A stretch of DNA of 64,000 nucleotides, taken from SIG701 sp045544955. Lineage in GTDB: Bacteria > Bacillota > Clostridia > Oscillospirales > CAG-272. Every line of letters begins with the position of its first letter. Position 1 is the stretch's first letter. This document shows positions 49,916 to 58,423 of the stretch, in pieces. A program made the translations under genes and the position numbers. The notes beneath the pieces are model-generated. The model was not told the origin of the DNA, did not search any database, and saw only the letters and a list, made by a program, of their open reading frames with translations. The stretch is from positions 1 through 64,000 of the forward strand of contig JAZPZY010000065.1 in assembly GCA_045544955.1 (NCBI GenBank), given 5' to 3'.

Positions 49916-52423
49916 TTATTTGATAAACAGCTTCGTCGTCAGCATAGCGGGAATCATCCAGAAGATCTGGTTGGCTACGATCATCCAGGAATGCAGTGCC
50001 CCAAGGTTTTTCGACATGGTAACGATCAGCAAAATGGCCAGGCTCACGATGGCGGAAACGATACTGATGATCATATTGGTACTCTTTACGCTGAGCACCA
50101 TATCGCAGTACGTAACCACCTGCAGAAGGGATTTGGTAGTACCTCTGGTAACGATACCGGAGTCAACGTGTGCCGCCCCCTCACAGCCTTCCATATCACG
50201 CACGATCTTCAAGGGGTATTTTTTACCGCGCACCTTGGAGAAGATCATATCCTCGTCGATGTTGGGATCCAGCGTCTTGATGCAGACGCAGGTACCACCC
50301 CGGGCAAACTGACGGAGAATGAATTCAAAATCTGCATCCATGACGTAGCGAACGTACATTTTTGCCACCAGTTCACCGTCACGCAGCATATACAGGATGC
50401 TCAGATCTCCCTGTACGTAGGAATCTTCCTCCACCGTTTCCACGGGAATGTCGTATCCAAGCTCCGTAAGCACGGCGGATCTGCCAAACAGAATCCGGCG
50501 GCCGTCAATGACGGTTTCCAGATAGCCGCTGTCAGAGGTAACGATCTCCACCTGATCGGAGTGGCCCGTTTCCACGGTAGCCAGTTCAAATACGTCGGCG
50601 AGAGGACCGCCCGTAGCGGAAAATGCGCTGGCGGCATAATACAGAACCCGATCGATCCGGTTATTGTTATAGATCTTGATGTTCTGTACCTTCACGCCGT
50701 AGGAGGGAAATACGTTTTTGTCGTCAAAGGATACGATAGAAGCACCGGCATACTCGTCCAGAGAGCATTCGCCTACGATCGTACTGTCGTACTCGTATGC
50801 TTCCCGGTTTGCCTTATAGAAAGGATAGCTGTATGTAAAGAACATGGACAGCGGCACACCGGCAACCATAGTAAGGTACGCCACCGTTACGGCATCCATA
50901 GCACCGGAGCCGCCAATGCGTGCAAACACTGCCATCAGAACGGCAGCAGCAGCCATACCGGAAAGGATGGCACCCACGTACACTCGCGTAGTGTGCAGAA
51001 CGGCACTGGTACGGGCAAAATAGCCGTCTACGAAATCCGTGCTGGTAATCCGCAGAACGTCCGGACTTTCTTCATCGGTTGCACCGAAGGCTTGACTTTC
51101 GGCAACGCCTTCATCGGGCGTGATCCGATTGAAGACGTATTTGGGACGCTTGGATGAAATCACGTTGAAACTGAACACTTCCCGTTTGGTATTGAAATAC
51201 GTGAATACCAGCGAAAGCAATGCAGCAACTGCCACTGGGAAATTATGCAAAATCGGCTCCACACCAGCCTCGGCAGTAAATGCAAGAACCGTCGAATACA
51301 GAACGGCAAACACAGAAAGAACGGACAAAACGCTTTCGGGTGTAGGACGCAGCGTTACCAGATTGGTAAAGCCCGTGAAGATCTGCTCGTAAGCAACGGC
51401 GCAAACCAGAAGAAGGATCTGCAAGCTCATCATGATATGTACCACCGGGTACACGGCAGGATCCAAAGCCCCGGCAAACTGCACGCCGAAGATCGTAATA
51501 TTTTCGTAAAAGAAAAGCAGTACGCTCAGAACAGCGGCGATTGCCATCTTGATTTTCAAAGAGCCCAGGGCAAACTTATACGCATCGGCGATCTGCGGCG
51601 TCTGAGAACGGTCAGCATATTCATACTCCACCGCACGGCGCTGCTGTTTTTCCTGCTCACGCAGAGCCGCGTCCATTTTGGCGGCGGCTTCTTGTGCGGC
51701 ACCGGCACCCATTTTCTTTTCCAGCTGATCCTCCAGGCCGAAGGCAACCATCAGGTTGATATCCGTCTCGTCGATCAGATCATCCGCTTCCGGTGCTTCT
51801 TCCTCCGCCTGTTGGTCAGCGTCTTCTTCGTCTTCTTCGGCCGGCGCTTCCTCCCGTTCTTCCGACGTACCGTCAGCGACCGCCTGCCAGGTAAGGAATA
51901 CGTTTGCCGGAGCCTCCTTCGCAGCGGATTCTTCCGGAATTTCGTCCTCCGGAATCTCTTCTGTGAATTCTTCCGGCTCGTCTTCTGCTTCACCCATTTC
52001 GTCGACGATCTCGTCAAAGATCGCACTGTCGGGTACTACGGTCTCTTCCGGCTCGTCCGACTGCCTGCGAAGGCGGGCGAAAAGACCGCCGGATTTTTTC
52101 CTCGGGATCGTCTTCTCTTCGCTTTCTTCCGACGGCATCTGCAGCTCCGGATCTATCGGTTCCTCTTTTTCCGCCGGTTCATATACCGTCTCTTCTACCG
52201 TCTCTTCCGGCACTGCATCGGACACGGCTTCTTCCGAAGAAGCCGTAATTTCCTCCGCATAATCCGGAAGATACTTTTTCAGAAGATCCTGAATGTTCAG
52301 CTCACTGTCGCTCCCGGCATCCGCTTTCGCCGCGGGACGTGCAAGAGACGACTGCTCTTTGCTATAAGGCTGCTGCTTTTTTTCCTCGCTCGTGTTCTGT
52401 GCGGAATTGAATTTCGTGCTCAT
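49916..52423 (-). CDS. Degenerate P-type-ATPase-like membrane protein
   Basis: 835 residues. The first about 270 are very acidic and low in complexity (Glu/Asp/Ser/Pro). A multi-helix membrane part follows. The rest follows P-type ATPase order: a TM4-like VAGVPLSMFFTYSYPFYKANREAYEYDSTIVGE, the phosphorylation region SFDDKNVFPSYGVKV at about residue 567 (DKTGTLT reduced to DKNV), a hinge-like DSGIVTRGTTKSLLQVVTYCDMVLS near 750 (compare GIAMGSGTDVAKEAADIVL), and terminal helices. GDGxND is absent. I infer a non-transporting or altered relative, function unknown. Start uncertain (ATG 52423 or TTG 52438). Confidence 0.65.
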   Translation of the reverse strand: MSTKFNSAQNTSEEKKQQPYSKEQSSLARPAAKADAGSDSELNIQDLLKKYLPDYAEEITASSEEAVSDAVPEETVEETVYEPAEKEEPIDPELQMPSEESEEKTIPRKKSGGLFARLRRQSDEPEETVVPDSAIFDEIVDEMGEAEDEPEEFTEEIPEDEIPEESAAKEAPANVFLTWQAVADGTSEEREEAPAEEDEEDADQQAEEEAPEADDLIDETDINLMVAFGLEDQLEKKMGAGAAQEAAAKMDAALREQEKQQRRAVEYEYADRSQTPQIADAYKFALGSLKIKMAIAAVLSVLLFFYENITIFGVQFAGALDPAVYPVVHIMMSLQILLLVCAVAYEQIFTGFTNLVTLRPTPESVLSVLSVFAVLYSTVLAFTAEAGVEPILHNFPVAVAALLSLVFTYFNTKREVFSFNVISSKRPKYVFNRITPDEGVAESQAFGATDEESPDVLRITSTDFVDGYFARTSAVLHTTRVYVGAILSGMAAAAVLMAVFARIGGSGAMDAVTVAYLTMVAGVPLSMFFTYSYPFYKANREAYEYDSTIVGECSLDEYAGASIVSFDDKNVFPSYGVKVQNIKIYNNNRIDRVLYYAASAFSATGGPLADVFELATVETGHSDQVEIVTSDSGYLETVIDGRRILFGRSAVLTELGYDIPVETVEEDSYVQGDLSILYMLRDGELVAKMYVRYVMDADFEFILRQFARGGTCVCIKTLDPNIDEDMIFSKVRGKKYPLKIVRDMEGCEGAAHVDSGIVTRGTTKSLLQVVTYCDMVLSVKSTNMIISIVSAIVSLAILLIVTMSKNLGALHSWMIVANQIFWMIPAMLTTKLFIK

Positions 52424-52483
52424 AAACAATACATCCAATCCTCAAAATTTTGAAATTTATCTGTTTGAAAATGTACTACGCCG

Positions 52484-53359
52484 TTATACGCCTGCCGTAC
52501 GCTGCATCCGTGCCGCATGGCAAAGGATGACGGAAGCGGCGGTGGATACGTTCAGTGAGTTGACCTGACCGTACATAGGAATGGAAACGATGAAATCGCT
52601 GCGGTCACGCACCAGACGGCTGACGCCTTCTCCCTCGCTTCCGAATACGACGGCGCAAGACACGTTCCAATCCGTCTCGTAGTACGGTGTACCGCCGGCT
52701 TCTGCCGTAAAGATCCAAAGTCCCAATTTCTTCAGTTCCTCAATGGTCGCCGCAATGTTCTGCACTTTGGCAATGGCCATATGCTCCAAAGCTCCGGCAG
52801 AAGCGTTTGCCACTACAGGGGTAAGTCCCACGGCACGACGCTTCGGCAGAATGATGCCGTGTGCACCGGCACACTCCGCACAGCGGATCATGGCACCCAG
52901 GTTATGGGGATCCTCAATTCCATCGGCGATAACGATCAGCGGCTTTTCGCCCCGTTCCCGGGCGATATTCACGATTTCCTCCACGGTGACGTACTGTTTT
53001 TCCGCCGCCATAGCCGCCACGCCCTGGTGATGTGCGCCGCAGGTCATGTTGTCCAGTTTCTGGCCTTCCACCTCAATCACGGGAATCCCGAGGCGGATCG
53101 CCTCCGCCACGATCACAGTGATAGAGCCTTCCCGATCGCCGACACGGACGAAGATCTTGTCCACCGATCTGCCGGATTTGAGAAGTTCCCGCACGGAATT
53201 CCGTCCGCAGACGATATTCTCCGGTGCGGCTGTTTCCTTCTGCTGGTCATGCATCGGACGGGGCGGACGGCGTTCCCCGCCGCCATGTGCCCGGTTGCGA
53301 TTATCAAAAGATTTTTTTTGGCCGCCGCCAAAGCGGCCTCTCTCGTTTTTCTGAGCCAT
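52484..53359 (-). CDS. rlmB: RlmB-type 23S rRNA 2'-O-methyltransferase (SpoU family)
   Basis: 291 residues from the ATG at 53359. A basic, Gly/Arg/Pro-rich N-terminal tail, the substrate-binding domain (CGRNSVRELLKSGRSVDKIFV) and a SPOUT knot with the three motifs ADGIEDPHNLGAMIRCAE, VVFGSEGEGVSRLV and SIPMYGQVNSLNVSTAASVI. This is the TrmH/SpoU group that methylates G2251 of 23S rRNA. An earlier ATG at 53401 is also in frame. Neighbour of a SigH-like gene, as in many Bacillota. Confidence 0.92.
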   Translation of the reverse strand: MAQKNERGRFGGGQKKSFDNRNRAHGGGERRPPRPMHDQQKETAAPENIVCGRNSVRELLKSGRSVDKIFVRVGDREGSITVIVAEAIRLGIPVIEVEGQKLDNMTCGAHHQGVAAMAAEKQYVTVEEIVNIARERGEKPLIVIADGIEDPHNLGAMIRCAECAGAHGIILPKRRAVGLTPVVANASAGALEHMAIAKVQNIAATIEELKKLGLWIFTAEAGGTPYYETDWNVSCAVVFGSEGEGVSRLVRDRSDFIVSIPMYGQVNSLNVSTAASVILCHAARMQRTAGV

Positions 53360-53532
53360 ATCCACGTCCGGCAAAAGTCCGGTCCTTTCCGACTTGGGCA
53401 TAAGTATACATTCTGGGTCTATTATAGCACATTTTTTCGCGTTTGTATATACAATTTTATTTTTTTGTGCCGAAAATCGTCGCCAAAGCAGGATTTTCTC
53501 CGCAGTTTTAACAGAAAACAGCAAAAAAACGG

Positions 53533-53563
53533 AAAAAGGAGATGCGAAACCGCATCCCCTTTT
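53533..53563 (-). terminator. Terminator of the zinc-ribbon gene
   Basis: On the minus strand GGGGATGCG / CGCATCTCC (one mismatch) is followed by TTTTT, about 40 bases after the stop of the zinc-ribbon gene. Confidence 0.65.
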
Positions 53564-53602
53564 GTAACCGCGACAATATATCGTCCAAGGACGGCAGAGA
53601 AA

Positions 53603-53881
53603 TTACTGCTGCTCCTTGATTGCTGCAAAGCACTCGCTGCAGTAAACCGGTCTGTCGTTGCTGGGCTGGAAAGGAACTTTTGCTTCCTTACCGCATCTTG
53701 CGCAAACGGTGGTGAACATCTCTCTCTGCGCTTTGCTGGCGTTCTTGCGTGCATCACGGCAGTTCTTGCAGCGCTGGGGCTCATTCTGGAAGCCCTTCTC
53801 TGCGTAGAACTCCTGCTCGCCTGCGGTGAATACGAATTCGTTGCCGCACTCTTTGCACGTCAGTGTCTTGTCCTGGTACAT
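53603..53881 (-). CDS. Double zinc-ribbon protein (zf-trcl type)
   Basis: 92 residues with four Cys-x2-Cys pairs: CKECG near the start, RCKNCRD at about 38-41, CARCG at about 60, and YCSECF at about 80, so two zinc sites are likely. The first half (LTCKECGNEFVFTAGEQEFYAEKGFQNEPQRCKNCR) is the 'probable zinc-ribbon' (zf-trcl) family. The second half is a CxxC module. Role unknown. It may bind nucleic acid or the ribosome. GCGAGG lies before the ATG. Its mRNA begins with the tRNA-like element at 53919-53981. Confidence 0.85.
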   Translation of the reverse strand: MYQDKTLTCKECGNEFVFTAGEQEFYAEKGFQNEPQRCKNCRDARKNASKAQREMFTTVCARCGKEAKVPFQPSNDRPVYCSECFAAIKEQQ

Positions 53882-53918
53882 GTTTCAAACCTCGCTTAAA
53901 AAATGGATAAAAATTTTT

Positions 53919-53981
53919 GCCCTCGACGGAGTTCAACCGTCACCTTTGGAATACAACGCTCTTGCATTAAGCTATTCGGGC
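53919..53981 (-). ncRNA. tRNA-like 5' leader element of the zinc-ribbon mRNA
   Basis: On the minus strand GCCC (53981-53978) pairs with GGGC (53922-53919), extended by a tandem GA/AG mismatch. U-A follows (tRNA positions 8-9), then a D arm GCTT-AATGCAA-GAGC and a T arm GACGG-TTGAACT-CCGTC. Conserved G18, U54, U55 and A58 are kept. Position 19 is C and 56 is G: the usual G19-C56 pair is swapped but still complementary. Only 15 bases stand where the anticodon arm and variable loop belong, enough for a 3-bp stub (TTG/CAA). No CCA. The predicted transcript starts at its first base and the zinc-ribbon ATG is 37 bases beyond its 3' end. Confidence 0.6.
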
Positions 53982-53987
53982 TTACAT

Positions 53988-54017
53988 ATTATAATGCGTA
54001 CCTTTCGAAACGCACAA
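53988..54017 (-). promoter_or_regulatory. Promoter of the tRNA-like leader and zinc-ribbon gene
   Basis: TATAAT (53993-53988) on the minus strand, with TTGTGC 18 bases upstream (54012-54017). Counting seven bases from the -10 puts +1 at 53981, the first paired base of the tRNA-like element. Confidence 0.6.
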
Positions 54018-54027
54018 ATATCGGGTG

Positions 54028-54609
54028 TCAGTCGGAAAGCAAGCCTTTAATCTTAACGCGAATACGGTACAGCGCGTTGCTGACGGATTTCTCCGGTTTT
54101 CCCACACTGTCTGAAATACTCTTCACGGACCTGCCACTGATATATAAATCAAAAACACGAATTTCGTAGGGCGACAGCACCTCATGGATCCGCGCGGTAA
54201 GTGCCTTCGCCTCCGATGCGGACACAAAAGCTACCAACGGATCGCTGTCGGAATGGGACCGTATCTCCCGGTTGTTACCACGGGCAGCACGGGCCGCCGA
54301 GGCGGATTTTCTCAAAAGAGATATAAGAGAATTACGGATACAGATCTTCGCATACAAGCCGAAGGTAACAGCACCGCCGGAAGCATCATACCGCATGGCC
54401 GCCCGATACAGGGCTAAACGTGCTTCCTGCTCCAGATCCTGCACGGAAATGGCGGCTGTATCCGCTGTTTTGGAAAATGAAGAAATGAATCGCTCGCTCA
54501 TAGACTGTATCAAAGGAGCGTACTGCTCACAAAGCGTCTGAAAAGCGGACTCGTCACCGGACGCCGCCGCAGTCAAAAGCGCATTCACCGCATCAGTCAA
54601 AACATCCAC
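54028..54609 (-). CDS. sigH: Sigma-70 family factor, SigH-like
   Basis: 193 residues with region 2 (SVQDLEQEARLALYRAAMRYDASGGAVTFGLYAKICIRNSLISLLR, including the -10-binding helix) and region 4 (LSPYEIRVFDLYISGRSVKSISDSVGKPEKSVSNALYRIRVKIKGLL). Length and sequence fit the SigH group that drives early sporulation and competence genes. The nearby rlmB gene supports this, and the window encodes Gpr and SpoIIP. The start is ambiguous: GTG at 54609, or TTG at 54600 just after AGGGTGG. Confidence 0.8.
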   Translation of the reverse strand: MDVLTDAVNALLTAAASGDESAFQTLCEQYAPLIQSMSERFISSFSKTADTAAISVQDLEQEARLALYRAAMRYDASGGAVTFGLYAKICIRNSLISLLRKSASAARAARGNNREIRSHSDSDPLVAFVSASEAKALTARIHEVLSPYEIRVFDLYISGRSVKSISDSVGKPEKSVSNALYRIRVKIKGLLSD

Positions 54610-54612
54610 CCT

Positions 54613-54664
54613 AAATCTTTACAGATTTATGAATACATTATATCATGAAATACAGATTTGTCAA
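54613..54664 (-). promoter_or_regulatory. sigH promoter with repeated operator-like elements
   Basis: TTGACA (54659-54664), 16 bases and TATAAT (54637-54642) on the minus strand. The 9-mer TACAGATTT (plus strand) occurs at 54620-54628 and 54651-54659, exactly 31 bases apart and on both sides of the -10. The inner copy is also half of the dyad AAATCT-TTAC-AGATTT (54613-54628). This looks like a regulator site. Confidence 0.6.
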
Positions 54665-54761
54665 TAGTTAACGAAAAGTTTTTTTCGTTTTGAGCAAAAT
54701 TTGTGCGTCAATGCACGAAAAACACAACTTATTTCGTTTAGAATCGTCAATTTTCACATTT

Positions 54762-55349
54762 TTACTCAAAAATGTAATTCACGTCTCCGCTGAGCAGTGC
54801 CAGGATACCGCGGTAGATAATTTCGGGACGGTCTGCAAAATTTTTCGTAATCTGCTCCAGCTGACGGCGATCTTCCAGACGCAGATCTACGCCTAAAAGC
54901 GTTCCGTTTTTATCCTTGATCGTACAGTGATACAGAAAGCCGTCGCCCAGTGTATCGTACTGCTGATCCACGACCGCGCCGAGACGTTTGAGGGACAAAT
55001 GCCGCAGAGCACTGCGTATTCCCTGCTCCCGAACGGTGATCATCAAATTCTCACCCAGAATCTCCGCCACCTGGCGGCCGGTATCTGTAACCGTAAACAG
55101 TTCCTCATCCGCCTCCGGCTCGTCGGCGTTATCCGCTAAAGGAAGCTGGGCGGTGTTTTCCCGCGCTGGGGCGATATGCCCGTCATCCAGAAGCTGAAAA
55201 AAGCAGTCCGCAAAATCAAAAAAGCGAACCACGCCGTCCTGCACGACGATAGAGCCGATGGTTTCGTAATCCAGCGGGTAGCCGATCTTACAAAGCAAAA
55301 ACAGTATGAAGATTTTTATCTCGTTTTTATCCCGAAGCGGGGCAGGCAT
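54762..55349 (-). CDS. DUF4364 family protein
   Basis: 195 residues. The N-terminal part (RDKNEIKIFILFLLCKIGYPLDYETIGSIVVQDGVVRFFDFADC) is a winged-helix-like domain followed by a beta-rich half (LEQITKNFADRPEIIYRGILALLSGD). This is the DUF4364 family of Clostridia, probably a DNA-binding regulator, role unknown. The ATG at 55349 has AAAGGAG close upstream. An earlier in-frame start lacks this. Confidence 0.82.
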   Translation of the reverse strand: MPAPLRDKNEIKIFILFLLCKIGYPLDYETIGSIVVQDGVVRFFDFADCFFQLLDDGHIAPARENTAQLPLADNADEPEADEELFTVTDTGRQVAEILGENLMITVREQGIRSALRHLSLKRLGAVVDQQYDTLGDGFLYHCTIKDKNGTLLGVDLRLEDRRQLEQITKNFADRPEIIYRGILALLSGDVNYIFE

Positions 55350-55380
55350 AGGCAATCTCCTTTCCTTTGACAGACGGGGC

Positions 55381-55409
55381 AAAAACCGGGAGGTATTTCT
55401 ACCTCCCGG
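55381..55409 (-). terminator. Terminator of the peptide-binding lipoprotein gene
   Basis: CCGGGAGGT / ACCTCCCGG with a 6-base loop, then TTTTT on the minus strand. Confidence 0.85.
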
Positions 55410-55426
55410 CTGAAAATGCGGTGGTT

Positions 55427-57181
55427 TTATTCTGCGGAAGAGCCTTCCTCACCCTCTCCCGTTTCTACGGGGAGGTACTGGGTGTAGTTCTTCAGTTTCA
55501 TACGCTTGAATTCTCTGGTTGCGTAGTAGGAAGAGCCGTAGCCGGAGATATCGTCGTGAATGAGATATGCATCCTGCAGGAAGATCAGCGGGATCACCGG
55601 CATATCTTCCATGAGCATCTTCTCCGCGTCGTGCAGAGCAGCAGCACGTGCTGCCGCATCGGCCGCAGACTGTGCGGTTTCGATCAGTGCATCGTACGCC
55701 TCGCTGGCATAGCCGGTGGTATGGCCGATCACGTCGTACGTGGGCGAATCCATATTCACGCCGCCGCCGGAGAACTTAGCTGCAAAGGGAGCCAGTGCCG
55801 CAAAAGCATCGGGAGCCAGCATCTGCAGATCGATGGCGATCACGTCAAATTCGCCGGACTGATACAGTGCAGTGAACTCGTCGTTGTAAATATTCTTGTC
55901 AGTTCCCTTTACGCGGGAAATTTTGGCTTCTTTAACCGTGACCTTGAATCCCAGGGATTCCCATACGCCCTTTACGTAGGCAGCGATGGCACGGTCAACT
56001 TCATTCGGTCGGATGGAGAGAGTGAAGGAACCGCCCTTCACGCCTGCTTCCTTCAGAAGGCTCTGTGCACCTGCCACGTCGGCGGATGCGCTGATCACGT
56101 CACCGCCTGCGGTACGGAAGGAGGTACCTGCGGTGGTCTCAAACACGTTATACGGAATCAGACCGGTAGCGGCCTTGGCGTACGTAACGATGTTCACGAT
56201 CTCGTTTCTGTCGATAGCCATAGACAGCGCCTTGCGAACGCGGGCATCGGAGAAGAGCTTGTTGTTGGTGTTGAAGTAATAGGTATGCGTCGCCATCTCA
56301 TCGGTGATGGTGGCGGTGTCCTTATACTTGGCGCGTGCGGACAGCGGAATCTCATCGATATAGAAGAGTTCGCCTGCCTCAAACTTTGCCAGCTGCGCTT
56401 CGGTATCGCCGTACGTATAGTTGGTAATAAGGCGGTACGGGATAACGTACTTATCCAGTGCCTCGTCCTTCTCGTCGTCCAGATAGTAGTAAGTAGAACG
56501 CTCCAGTCGCATAACCTCACCGTTGGTCAGTGCCTTCAGAGCGAAGGGACCGTTGGTAACGATGGTGGAGGCTGCCTTTGCCCAGTGCACGTCACGCTCC
56601 ACGATATCCTCGCGGAGAGGAACGAGTGCGGGGGAGGACATAGCGGTAAAGAAGCGGTCAACATCGGGCTTCTGGTCGAAGTTCACCTGAATGACGTATA
56701 CGTCAACGGCAGAAATGCCTACGTCATCGATGGACACGTCACCCATCTTAACGTCACGGGCATTGGAAATATCGTAGAGAAGGGCGGCGGCTTCGCTCTT
56801 GAACGTAGCGTTCAGAATACGCTTCCATGCGTATACGAAGTCAGCAGCCTGTACGGTACGTCCGTCGGTCCACTTTGTATTGTTCAGCGTGATGAGCATG
56901 TACCAGCCATCCTCATCGTTGCCCAGAAGCTCGTACTCCTTCATGAGGGCCTTTTTCCATTTTCCGTTCTCGTCGAGATCGGTCAGGCCTTCATAGATCA
57001 GATCGAACACCTGGATCATTGCGTCATCGTTGTAGTGCAGTGCGGGATCGAAGTCTACCATTTCATTGGTCATATAAACGTCAATAATCATGCCTTTATC
57101 ATCTTCGGCAAGGGTAGTACAGCTCGCCAAAGCACCCAAAAGCATAACGGCGCAGAGCATCAGGGACAAAACTCTTTTCAT
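55427..57181 (-). CDS. Oligopeptide-type ABC substrate-binding lipoprotein
   Basis: 584 residues. The signal ends in lipobox ALASC (Cys about 21). The body is an SBP family 5 (OppA/DppA-like) protein: TNEMVDFDPALHYNDDAMIQVFDLIYEGL, WTDGRTVQAADFVYAWKRIL and FSDARVRKALSMAIDRNEIV are the family signatures. It should catch peptides or similar solutes outside the cell. No permease or ATPase genes adjoin it, so its transporter is elsewhere. The start at 57181 leaves the signal at the N-terminus. Confidence 0.92.
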   Translation of the reverse strand: MKRVLSLMLCAVMLLGALASCTTLAEDDKGMIIDVYMTNEMVDFDPALHYNDDAMIQVFDLIYEGLTDLDENGKWKKALMKEYELLGNDEDGWYMLITLNNTKWTDGRTVQAADFVYAWKRILNATFKSEAAALLYDISNARDVKMGDVSIDDVGISAVDVYVIQVNFDQKPDVDRFFTAMSSPALVPLREDIVERDVHWAKAASTIVTNGPFALKALTNGEVMRLERSTYYYLDDEKDEALDKYVIPYRLITNYTYGDTEAQLAKFEAGELFYIDEIPLSARAKYKDTATITDEMATHTYYFNTNNKLFSDARVRKALSMAIDRNEIVNIVTYAKAATGLIPYNVFETTAGTSFRTAGGDVISASADVAGAQSLLKEAGVKGGSFTLSIRPNEVDRAIAAYVKGVWESLGFKVTVKEAKISRVKGTDKNIYNDEFTALYQSGEFDVIAIDLQMLAPDAFAALAPFAAKFSGGGVNMDSPTYDVIGHTTGYASEAYDALIETAQSAADAAARAAALHDAEKMLMEDMPVIPLIFLQDAYLIHDDISGYGSSYYATREFKRMKLKNYTQYLPVETGEGEEGSSAE

Positions 57182-57257
57182 GGTACGGATAAATCCTCCT
57201 CGTGGTTTTATGCGGGTCTGCACGGCATAAGAAAAAAACGTGCTTATTACTCGCTCT

Positions 57258-57286
57258 ATTATATCACTTTTGCCTTCGAGAATCAA
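57258..57286 (-). promoter_or_regulatory. Promoter of the peptide-binding lipoprotein gene
   Basis: TTGATT (57281-57286), 17 bases and TATAAT (57258-57263) on the minus strand, about 75 bases before the start codon. The 292-base gap 57182-57473 shows no other feature. Confidence 0.7.
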
Positions 57287-57473
57287 CAACCTATTACAAA
57301 GAAAAAGAAACTTTCGGACACATGCACAATATTACGGACGATTTTTTGGCAATTTTCACAGAAACCGGCCGTTTTTTTTCGTAGGGGCTCGTTCCGCAAC
57401 GCGAAAACGGGAACGCCCACGCATACAAGAAGAAAAATTGCGGATACTGGAAAGAAAAACAGAGGATACGCGC

Positions 57474-58358
57474 ATGGAGAATTACACAAGAACCGACCTT
57501 GCCTGCGAGGCGGCAGGAATCGGGATCAGACATAGTCAGAAGGTGCGGCGGCACCGGTATTTCGGCATAGAAACGGAAGAGGTCACCGTTTCACCGGGGG
57601 AGGAAGAAAAAGCCTTCGGCCGTCCCGCCGGGCGGTACGCCACACTGCACTGCGGAAAGATCTGGCTTTTGGATAAAGAAGCGGGCGTCCGGGCAGTCAA
57701 AGCGTCAGCGGCCGTTCTTTCCTCTTTTCTCACCGAGGCCGCCGGACGCATCCCCGGCCGGGATCTGTCCATCCTTGTTGCGGGATTGGGAAACCGATTT
57801 ATCACTGCCGATTCCATCGGGCCGCGTACGGTGGATCGGATCACGGTCACGGCACATGCGGCCGGCGAAGGTTTTTTGCCTGCCATTCTTGGATGCACCT
57901 GCGTTTCCGCCATTGCCCCCGGAGTGCTTGGACAGACGGGCATTGAGGCCGCCTCTCTGGTGGCGGATGCGGCACGGTCTGCCGGGGCCGACGCCGTCAT
58001 CGCCGTAGATGCCCTGGCGGCACGGTCTGCTGAAAGGCTCGCCGCCACCGTACAGATCACGGACACAGGGATCCAGCCCGGCTCGGGCATGAAAAACAGC
58101 CGGGCGGCCATAAGCCGGGAATCCTGCGGCGTGCCGGTCATCGCCCTGGGCGTCCCCACCGTGGTGGATTGTGCAACGCTTATATGGGACGTTTTGGAAA
58201 AAGCCGGCATGCACGCACCGTCGGCGGAGCTGCGCCGCGCACTGGAGGAAGGACGGGGCTATATCGTCTCTCCCACGGAAACGGATCAGATCGCCGATGC
58301 CACGGCGTCGCTGCTTGCCGCCGCCATCAACCGGGTCCTCACACCGGCACTGCAGTGA
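57474..58358 (+). CDS. gpr: Spore germination protease Gpr
   Basis: 294 residues. It begins RTDLACEAAG, where the zymogen is expected to be processed, and carries the family core with the conserved Asp-containing strands (ILVAGLGNRFITADSIGPRTVD, GADAVIAVDALAARS) and IQPGSGMKNSRAAISRESCGVPVIALGVPTVVD. Gpr degrades small acid-soluble spore proteins at germination, so the organism very likely forms endospores. GAGG stands nine bases before the ATG. It is followed by spoIIP, the usual gene order. Confidence 0.95.
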   Translation: MENYTRTDLACEAAGIGIRHSQKVRRHRYFGIETEEVTVSPGEEEKAFGRPAGRYATLHCGKIWLLDKEAGVRAVKASAAVLSSFLTEAAGRIPGRDLSILVAGLGNRFITADSIGPRTVDRITVTAHAAGEGFLPAILGCTCVSAIAPGVLGQTGIEAASLVADAARSAGADAVIAVDALAARSAERLAATVQITDTGIQPGSGMKNSRAAISRESCGVPVIALGVPTVVDCATLIWDVLEKAGMHAPSAELRRALEEGRGYIVSPTETDQIADATASLLAAAINRVLTPALQ

Positions 58359-58423
58359 ACGCATATTCCGGCGGCCTTTTGCATATACATTCCGTAAAAA
58401 GACGGACAGGCAAAGGAGCCGCT

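Noticed and set aside
49916..52423. Working metal-transporting P-type ATPase
   Set aside because: The DKTGT and GDGxND motifs needed for phosphorylation and Mg binding are missing, and no metal-binding CPx motif is seen.
53919..53981. Functional tRNA-Gly(TCC) or tRNA-Trp(CCA)
   Set aside because: TTCCAA looks like an anticodon loop, but only 15 bases lie between the D and T arms, so no 5-bp anticodon stem can form. CCA is absent and the acceptor has only four Watson-Crick pairs.
55367..57535. 722-codon plus-strand frame opposite the peptide-binding lipoprotein
   Set aside because: Antisense shadow with no ribosome site. The minus-strand product is a full OppA-like lipoprotein with promoter and terminator.
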